From positions 30,898-94,897 of the forward strand of contig JAWLCT010000009.1 in the NCBI GenBank assembly GCA_041687015.1: DNA of 64,000 nt, given 5' to 3'. Of the stretch, positions 58,636 to 64,000 are shown piece by piece. Below the pieces are notes generated by a model that did no database searches, was not told the DNA's origin, and saw nothing but the letters and a program-made list of their open reading frames with translations. The position numbers were made by a program, and so were the translations under genes. Position 1 is the first letter of the stretch. Each line of letters starts with the position of its first letter. This DNA comes from JALOAT01 sp041687015 (GTDB lineage Bacteria > Pseudomonadota > Gammaproteobacteria > Thiohalomonadales > Thiohalomonadaceae).

Positions 58636-59576
58636 TGTTGTTCTCCGGTAAGCAGTTCGGTAATCCAGATGGCCGTCTTCAGGGCATCGCGACCGTCTTG
58701 ACCGGTCACCGGCGGGGGCGTTCCCTGTTCGATGGCGGTGAGAAAGGCCTCGATCTCCGCGCGAATGGCGTCAGAGTTTTCGAAAATGCTTTCCTCGGAG
58801 GTGATCTCGGGGATGCCCGGGAACATCTCCTTGCTGCCCTTGCGATGCACCGACAGGACTTTGTCCTGGAAGTCCACGGAGATGTAGGCGTCGGGCTGGA
58901 AAATGCGCATCTTGCGCTGCGGCTTCATGCTCACGCGGCTGGCGGTGACGTTGGCCACGCAGCCATTTTCGAACTGCAGGCGCGCGTTGGCGATGTCGAT
59001 CTCCTGGGTCAGCACCGTCACCCCGTTGGTGTCGATCTTGGTGATCGGCGAGCGCACCAGGTTCTGGATGATGTCGATGTCATGGATCATGAGATCCAGC
59101 ACCACGTTCACATCGGCGCCGCGGGGCTTGAACGGGGCGAGGCGGTGGGATTCGATGAACTGCGGTCTATCCAGCACTTTCTCCAGGGCCATCACCGCCG
59201 AATTGAAGCGCTCCAGATGACCGATCTGCAGCACCAGGTTCTTCTGCTTCGCCAGGGCAATGAGTTCATCGGCCTCGGCCACCGTGACGGTCATGGGCTT
59301 TTCCAGCATCACGTGCACGCCGTGGGCGAGGAAGTCCTTCGCGACGGCATAGTGGAGCTGCGTAGGCACTACGATGCTCACGGCGTCGACCTGGTCGAGC
59401 AGCGGGCGGTAATCGGTGAGTGCTTCGGTCTTGAGTTCGTCGGCTACCCGCTGCGCGGTGTCGGCGGAGGCGTCCACCACGGCGACCAGTTCGGCATTGG
59501 GAAGGGCAGCGTACTTCTGGGCGTGGAAGCGGCCGAGGTAGCCCACACCCACGACGGCGGTTCGCAGCTTTTTCAA
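58632..59576 (-). CDS. gnnA: UDP-GlcNAc 3-dehydrogenase (Gfo/Idh/MocA family), GnnA-like
   Basis: A 314-residue NAD-dependent oxidoreductase. The Rossmann motif VVGVGYLGRFHAQKYAAL is at residues 8-25, the catalytic-lysine motif EKPMTVT near 93, and GHLERFNSAV and DLMIHDIDII (His of the active site) follow. It should oxidise C3 of the UDP-GlcNAc sugar for GnnB to aminate. It overlaps gnnB by four bases (ATGA). The order gnnA-gnnB-lpxB supports a role in lipid A. lpxA, often adjacent, is not here; instead a divergent rnhB begins 134 bases away. Confidence 0.78.
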   Translation of the reverse strand: MKKLRTAVVGVGYLGRFHAQKYAALPNAELVAVVDASADTAQRVADELKTEALTDYRPLLDQVDAVSIVVPTQLHYAVAKDFLAHGVHVMLEKPMTVTVAEADELIALAKQKNLVLQIGHLERFNSAVMALEKVLDRPQFIESHRLAPFKPRGADVNVVLDLMIHDIDIIQNLVRSPITKIDTNGVTVLTQEIDIANARLQFENGCVANVTASRVSMKPQRKMRIFQPDAYISVDFQDKVLSVHRKGSKEMFPGIPEITSEESIFENSDAIRAEIEAFLTAIEQGTPPPVTGQDGRDALKTAIWITELLTGEQQ

Positions 59577-59710
59577 CGGGGGAATCCTGACTGTGAAGAC
59601 TTTTTACGGTCGGCGAGTGCCAGAACCGGCGGCAAATGGTCGCATTTAGTCCGGCCTAAATCAATGCGGATGGCCGTCTATGCGCTCCCTCGGGTATGCT
59701 GCGCACCATT

Positions 59711-60316
59711 ATGAAGCAGCAAGCCAGTTTCGACTTCTCCGCCGGGGCCCGGCGCATCGCGGGCGTGGACGAGGCCGGGCGCGGCCCTCTGGCCGGGCCG
59801 GTGGTCGCCGCCGCCGTCATTCTCGATCCCCAACGACCCATCGCCGGCCTCGACGATTCCAAGAAGCTCAGCGAAGCCGGGCGCGAGGCACTGTTCACCC
59901 TAATTAAGGAACGGGCCCTGGGCTGGGCGGTCGGACGGGCCGAGGTCGAGGAGATCGACAGCATCAACATCCTGCAGGCCACCATGCTGGCCATGCGCCG
60001 TGCCCTCGAGGCGCTGTCACCGGTCCCCGACCACGCCCTCATCGACGGCAACCGCTGTCCGGAGGGGCTGGTTTGCACCGCGGAGTGGGTGGTGGACGGT
60101 GACGCCAAGGTGGAGGCCATCAGTGCCGCCTCCATCGTGGCCAAGGTCACCCGCGACCGGGAAATGGCCGCGCTCGACAAGCAATACCCGGGCTACGGTT
60201 TCGCGAAACACAAGGGCTATGGCACGGCGGCACACCTCAAGGCCCTGGATGCCCTGGGGCCCAGCCCCATCCACCGTCACAGCTTCGCCCCCGTAAAGGC
60301 CCGCGCAACCGCCTGA
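59711..60316 (+). CDS. rnhB: Ribonuclease HII
   Basis: A 201-residue enzyme that cuts RNA in RNA-DNA hybrids and single ribonucleotides. Conserved acidic motifs are GVDEAGRGPLAGPVVAAAV (D and E of the active site), DDSKKLSE, ALIDGN and SIVAKVTRDREM. The C-terminal GYGTAAHLKALDALGPSPIHRHSF is typical. The start at 59711 (MKQQ...) fits the family N-terminus; an in-frame ATG at 59696 is possible. rnhB usually follows lpxB on the same strand, but here it diverges from gnnA, so the usual lpx cluster has been rearranged. Confidence 0.93.
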   Translation: MKQQASFDFSAGARRIAGVDEAGRGPLAGPVVAAAVILDPQRPIAGLDDSKKLSEAGREALFTLIKERALGWAVGRAEVEEIDSINILQATMLAMRRALEALSPVPDHALIDGNRCPEGLVCTAEWVVDGDAKVEAISAASIVAKVTRDREMAALDKQYPGYGFAKHKGYGTAAHLKALDALGPSPIHRHSFAPVKARATA

Positions 60317-60321
60317 GGCGC

Positions 60322-60350
60322 CTGTGGGAGCGGCCTCAGGCCGCGATTTC
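60322..60350. repeat. REP-like element
   Basis: CTGTGGGAGCGGCCTCAGGCCGCGATTT has the GTGGGAGC head and GCGGCC-TCA-GGCCGC hairpin of REP elements common in Pseudomonas and relatives. It sits between rnhB and the DksA-like gene. Confidence 0.7.
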
Positions 60351-60382
60351 TGAAGCGTCCGGCTATGCGTAACGGACCACCC

Positions 60383-60730
60383 ATGACCGATATCGACGTC
60401 AACCATTTCAAACGCAAACTCATGGCGGCGCGCGACGCCATCCTGGCCACCCAGGAGGCCCGTGATGCGTCGGCCGCGACCGTTGAATTGGATCAGTCCA
60501 GCGTCGGGCGCCTGTCGCGCATGGATGCAATGCAACAGCAGGCCATGGCCCAGAGCAACCGGCAGCGTGCCGACGTGGCCCTGCGGCGTATCGACGCAGC
60601 CCTGAGGCGCTGTGACGACGGGAGTTACGGCCTGTGCCTGGAATGTGACGAAGCGATCGATCCGCGCCGCCTGGAACTGGATCCCGCCACGCCCTTGTGC
60701 ATCACCTGCGCGCAGGCCTGCGACCGCTGA
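60383..60730 (+). CDS. DksA/TraR-family zinc-finger protein
   Basis: A 115-residue protein with an N-terminal helical hairpin and a C4 zinc finger (CLECDEAIDP...CITCAQAC) of the DksA/TraR type. The start at 60383 is preferred; an ATG six codons upstream is also in frame. The coiled-coil tip of DksA carries DxxDxA; I see only a loose match in this protein (SSVGRLSRMDAMQQQAMA), so full DksA activity is uncertain. It may act on RNA polymerase in stress regulation, or bind zinc in a YbiI-like manner. Confidence 0.85.
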   Translation: MTDIDVNHFKRKLMAARDAILATQEARDASAATVELDQSSVGRLSRMDAMQQQAMAQSNRQRADVALRRIDAALRRCDDGSYGLCLECDEAIDPRRLELDPATPLCITCAQACDR

Positions 60731-60796
60731 GTTTGTGATACCGCGCCGCCATCTACCGGCGCTTCCTGTGTCTGCGAGGCCCGGATTCCGTTACGT

Positions 60797-60815
60797 GTGC
60801 CAAATTCCCTGGCAC
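60797..60815. promoter_or_regulatory. Possible operator upstream of the SulP gene
   Basis: GTGCCA and TGGCAC form a perfect 6-base-pair inverted repeat with a 7-base spacer, in the 266-base gap before the SulP transporter. It could be a dyad for a dimeric regulator. No sigma-54 consensus completes it. Confidence 0.3.
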
Positions 60816-60996
60816 TGTGTTATGGTGCGCCCCCATTTCGCGCGCCTGGCATCATGTCCCTTACTGTTTCCTCCCGTCTCAGTCCGCCATAGCCCCGCCG
60901 GCACGCTTTCCGACTTCGCAACGCGCGAATTCTTCCCATCGCTTTGAAAACAACCGCGTCAGCGTAGTGACGTGGCCGTGATTTTTTGGATCAAGC

Positions 60997-62475
60997 ATGC
61001 TGCAAAACATCAGTAAAGACTGGTTTTCCAATAGCCGTGGCGACGTGCTGGCCGGCCTCGTCGTCGCCCTGGCGCTCATCCCCGAAGCCATCGCCTTCTC
61101 CGCCATCGCAGGCGTGGATCCGAAGGTGGGGCTGTACGCCTCCTTCTGCATCGCGGTGGTGATCGCCTTTGTGGGCGGACGACCGGGCATGATCTCCGCG
61201 GCGACCGGCGCCATGGCGCTGTTGATGATCACGCTGGTGAAGGAGCACGGTCTCGAATATCTGCTCGCCGCCACCTTACTCACCGGCGTGTTGCAGATCA
61301 TTGCCGGCTATCTGAAGCTGGGCTCGCTGATGCGGTTTGTCTCCCGCTCGGTGGTGACCGGCTTCGTGAATGCCCTGGCCATCCTGATCTTCATGGCGCA
61401 GTTGCCGGAACTTACGAACGTCACGTGGCATGTCTATGCCATGACCGCGGCCGGTCTCGCCATCATTTACCTGTTCCCGTATCTCACCAAGGCAGTGCCG
61501 TCGCCGCTGGTCACTATCGTTGTGCTGACTGCCGTGGCCATGGTGCTTGAGCTGGACATCCGCACCGTCGGCGACATGGGGGAACTGCCCGACACGCTGC
61601 CCGTGTTCCTCTGGCCCGATGTGCCGCTGACCCTCGAAACCCTGGCCATCATTTTCCCGTATTCCGTATCACTGGCCGTGGTGGGCCTGCTGGAATCGCT
61701 CATGACGGCCACCATCGTGGACGACCTGACCGATACGCCCAGCGACAAGAACCGCGAATGCAAGGGGCAGGGCGTTGCCAACATCGCCGCGGGTCTGATG
61801 GGCGGCATGGCCGGCTGTGCCATGATCGGGCAGTCGGTCATCAACGTGAAATCCGGCGGACGCACCCGATTGTCCACCTTCACCGCGGGCACGGTACTGC
61901 TGATGTTGGTGGTGTTTCTGGGTGACTGGGTGGGCCGCATTCCCATGGCTGCGCTCGTCGCCGTGATGATCATGGTGTCCATCGGTACGTTCAGCTGGGA
62001 ATCCCTGCGCAATCTGAAAAAGCACCCCAAGAGCACCAGCCTGGTCATGATCACCACGGTGGTGGTCGTGGTCGCCACCCACAATCTGGCCTATGGCGTG
62101 TTCGTGGGCGTGCTGTTTGCGGCGATGAATTTCGCCAACAAGGTGGCGCAGTACAAATACGTGACCTCCCGTCTCAATGACGACGGCACCGTGCGCACTT
62201 ACAAGGTGGTCGGCCAGGTGTTCTTCGCGTCGGCGGACAAATTCGTCGAGTTTTTCGATTTCAAGGAAGCGCTGGACAGGGTGGTGATCGACCTCACCCA
62301 TGCGCATTTCTGGGACATTACCTCGGTCAGTGCCCTGGACAAGGTGGTGATAAAGTTCCGGCGCGAAGGCACCGAGGTGGACATCGTGGGACTGAACGAA
62401 GCCAGTGCCACCATCGTCGACCGTTTCGCGGTACACGACAAACCCGGCGCAGTAGACGCCCTGATGGGGCACTGA
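60997..62475 (+). CDS. SulP-family anion transporter with STAS domain
   Basis: A 492-residue transporter. Helical region motifs are DVLAGLVVALALIPEAIAFSAIAG, GLYASFCIAVVIAFVGGRPGMISAATGAMA, and SLAVVGLLESLMTATIVDD with the ion-coordinating Glu. The C-terminal STAS-like domain spans ~398-492 (VFFASADKFVEFFDFKEALDRVVIDLTHAHFWDITSVSALDKV). It lies 12 bases before a universal stress protein gene. SulP members carry sulfate, bicarbonate or other anions; the substrate is not given by sequence. Confidence 0.88.
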   Translation: MLQNISKDWFSNSRGDVLAGLVVALALIPEAIAFSAIAGVDPKVGLYASFCIAVVIAFVGGRPGMISAATGAMALLMITLVKEHGLEYLLAATLLTGVLQIIAGYLKLGSLMRFVSRSVVTGFVNALAILIFMAQLPELTNVTWHVYAMTAAGLAIIYLFPYLTKAVPSPLVTIVVLTAVAMVLELDIRTVGDMGELPDTLPVFLWPDVPLTLETLAIIFPYSVSLAVVGLLESLMTATIVDDLTDTPSDKNRECKGQGVANIAAGLMGGMAGCAMIGQSVINVKSGGRTRLSTFTAGTVLLMLVVFLGDWVGRIPMAALVAVMIMVSIGTFSWESLRNLKKHPKSTSLVMITTVVVVVATHNLAYGVFVGVLFAAMNFANKVAQYKYVTSRLNDDGTVRTYKVVGQVFFASADKFVEFFDFKEALDRVVIDLTHAHFWDITSVSALDKVVIKFRREGTEVDIVGLNEASATIVDRFAVHDKPGAVDALMGH

Positions 62476-62487
62476 CGGAGGCGACCC

Positions 62488-63330
62488 ATGAGTAACGTGA
62501 TTGCATGCATCGACGGAACCAGCGTGTCGCCTGCGGTATGTGACTATGGCGCGTGGGCCAGCCTGCGCCTGAGTGCGCCACTGGTGTTCCTGCACGTGCT
62601 GGAGAAATCCGAATATCCGGCTGAAAGCAACCTGAGCGGCAATATCGGCCTGGGCAGCCGCGAGGCCCTGCTGGAAGAATTGGCCACCCTGGACGAACGA
62701 CGTGGCAAGTTGGCCCTCGAACAGGGACGGCTGATGCTCGACGCCGCCAGGCAGCGGGCCATCGCCGACGGTGTGACCGACCCGACCACGCGGCAGCGCC
62801 ACGGCAACCTGGTCGAAACCCTGAGTGAAATGGAACAGGACATCCGTCTGCTGGTGCTCGGCAAGCACGACGAACACCTGGGCGAACATGTGGGCAGCCG
62901 GCTGGAAACGGTGGTGCGTACCATGCACCGACCGATCCTGGTCACGTCAGGCGGTTTTTCAGCGCCTGAGCGGGTCATGCTTGCCTTCGACGGCAGCGAC
63001 ACCACGCGCAAGGGTGTGGAGATGGTTGCGCGCAGTCCATTGTTCCGGGGCCTGCAATGCCATGTGGTGATGGTCGCCGCGGATAACGACGAGAACCGCA
63101 TGCAGCTTCAATGGGCCACCCAAACCCTGGAGGCTGCCGGCTTCGACACGCCCGGCGTCGTCATCGAAGGCCCGGTTGAACGCAGCCTGTGCGATTACCG
63201 CGCCCGGCACGACATCCACATGGTGATCATGGGTGCCTACGGGCATTCGGTCATTCGCCGCTTCCTGGTAGGCAGCACCACCACCAGCATGCTGCGCAAT
63301 GCGGTCGTGCCGGTGTTGCTGTTGCGCTGA
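62488..63330 (+). CDS. Universal stress protein, two tandem Usp domains
   Basis: A 280-residue cytoplasmic protein with two Usp folds. The C-terminal domain has the ATP-binding signature GAYGHSVIRRFLVGSTTTSMLRNAVVPVLL (G-2x-G-9x-G-S/T). The N-terminal one ends with LGKHDEHLGEHVGSRLETVVRTMHRPILV, lacking part of that signature. Close spacing to the SulP gene suggests joint transcription and perhaps regulation of the transporter. Confidence 0.9.
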   Translation: MSNVIACIDGTSVSPAVCDYGAWASLRLSAPLVFLHVLEKSEYPAESNLSGNIGLGSREALLEELATLDERRGKLALEQGRLMLDAARQRAIADGVTDPTTRQRHGNLVETLSEMEQDIRLLVLGKHDEHLGEHVGSRLETVVRTMHRPILVTSGGFSAPERVMLAFDGSDTTRKGVEMVARSPLFRGLQCHVVMVAADNDENRMQLQWATQTLEAAGFDTPGVVIEGPVERSLCDYRARHDIHMVIMGAYGHSVIRRFLVGSTTTSMLRNAVVPVLLLR

Positions 63331-63887
63331 TCTGAGCCCGGTGGCCTGGTGATCCTACGCCAAGGCCTTGTGCGGGACGTTGTCGCCCAAGGATGGGCTT
63401 TGCTGTGGTGGCAGGCGCCCTGCCAACAACCATCCACGGCTGAGGATGCCATGCACCGCGAGGGTGCAATTTCTCTTTGCCGGCCGGAAACATGCACCGG
63501 CGTTGAACACATCCCGGCGTTCCGGCAACGCACCTAAGCGCCGCGCACCAGGACGGCACGCCTGCCCCGGCCGTGGGCATGCGATTTGCTCATCTCTCCC
63601 AAGCTTTTCACCGCCGGCAGTGGGTTCCGGCATCTGTCACGCCAGAGTCACAAATCTGCGCTAAATAGACGTCTTGACGCGAAACGCATGACTGCTGGCA
63701 AAGACGTGACGATCGCCAGGGAGTGAATGACCGGGCGGGCCTTTTATCGGTCCGAGGCTTTGGCGTTCTCCGCGTCTAACGCGAGCGCTCTTCCTGGTGT
63801 TGTGTGGCTCGGAAAGCTAGCCGCATGTGTTTTTTAGCCGCCGGGGACGGAAGACCTGGCCCGTTCAAGCCGCGCGGGACACGGCAG
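63331..63887. other. 557-base intergenic region
   Basis: No gene, RNA or clear regulatory motif is supported here. A partial match to the CTCCGCG/TTGGCGTTCTCC repeat core lies near 63762-63777. Downstream of the Usp gene there is no clear intrinsic terminator. Confidence 0.4.
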
Positions 63888-64000
63888 TCAGGCTCTCACC
63901 AGCCGGGGCAACCATTCGTCCCGTAGCCGCGCGATGGCCTGCTCCTTGGCCTTCGCTTCCACTTCGATCCAGGGCACCCGGGCATAGGCGCTGGGCACGC
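63888..64000 (-). CDS. C-terminal end of an unidentified protein
   Basis: The last 37 codons of a minus-strand gene that starts beyond the window. The visible end is an amphipathic helix with alternating Glu/Lys/Arg (VPWIEVEAKAKEQAIARLRDE, then WLPRLVRA) and a TGA stop at 63888-63890. The family cannot be identified from this fragment. Codon use resembles the neighbours. Confidence 0.55.
   Translation of the reverse strand, partial: VPSAYARVPWIEVEAKAKEQAIARLRDEWLPRLVRA

Noticed and set aside
1..64000. tRNA, rRNA, CRISPR array, intact insertion sequence or prophage
   Set aside because: I found no supporting pattern: no cloverleaf-like segments between genes, no regularly spaced repeats, no transposase or phage genes.

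Overview
The window is a GC-rich, gene-dense stretch of a Gram-negative bacterial chromosome. Lipid A genes, TonB/ExbBD-type machinery, BtuB and lipoproteins all fit this. The gene set (NhaD, RlmA, GnnA/GnnB beside LpxB, BtuM, a caa3-type oxidase with a fused subunit I+III) suggests a free-living aerobic gammaproteobacterium, perhaps near the Chromatiales/Acidiferrobacterales type. That placement is inference. I see no rRNA, tRNA, CRISPR array, intact insertion sequence or prophage.

Layout. 1-1.8 kb: end of a multi-pass membrane protein gene coupled to a VWA-domain lipoprotein, closed by a clear intrinsic terminator. 1.8-3.8 kb: a decayed DUF559 gene, a mono-haem cytochrome, a HemJ/CopD-like membrane protein and a DUF2231 protein. 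3.8-7.3 kb (minus): caa3-type oxidase, coxB then a ctaD I+III fusion, with overlapping stop and start. 7.4-13.3 kb (plus): small membrane protein, AI-2E-family permease, MarC-family protein, Cys-rich protein, small P-loop kinase, then a GGDEF/EAL protein overlapping an HDOD protein. 13.3-21.7 kb (minus): a vitamin B12 locus, reading riboswitch-btuB-btuM-btuF-cobQ-cobU-cobT-cobS-rlmA.

21.9-49.8 kb (plus) is the most unusual part. A tightly packed run of nine genes encodes an exported protein, a TPR/coiled-coil protein, two TPR lipoproteins, a 92-residue exported protein, one ExbB/TolQ/MotA-type and two ExbD/TolR-type motor proteins, and a TonB-like protein with an AgmX/PglI-type C-terminal domain. 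This composition resembles the core of the Myxococcus Agl/Glt envelope machine. It is followed by a 4367-residue DUF11-repeat surface protein and, with overlapping stop and start, a 1710-residue outer-membrane barrel protein carrying three tandem OmpA-like domains. My working model is an energised envelope machine coupled to a giant surface adhesin and its outer-membrane anchor. The gene content is seen directly; the coupling is inferred.

50.2-54.4 kb: a periplasmic sugar-binding-type protein paired with a membrane CACHE-like/HAMP/PAS/PAS/GGDEF/EAL protein. 54.7-59.6 kb (minus): NhaD, then gnnA-gnnB-lpxB for amide-linked lipid A; gnnB carries a 48-nt in-frame insertion. 59.7-63.3 kb (plus): rnhB, a DksA/TraR-type regulator, and a SulP transporter with a two-domain universal stress protein. 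63.9-64 kb: 3' end of an unidentified minus-strand gene. Several intergenic gaps hold long imperfect palindromes with a shared CGCCAAG-type core.
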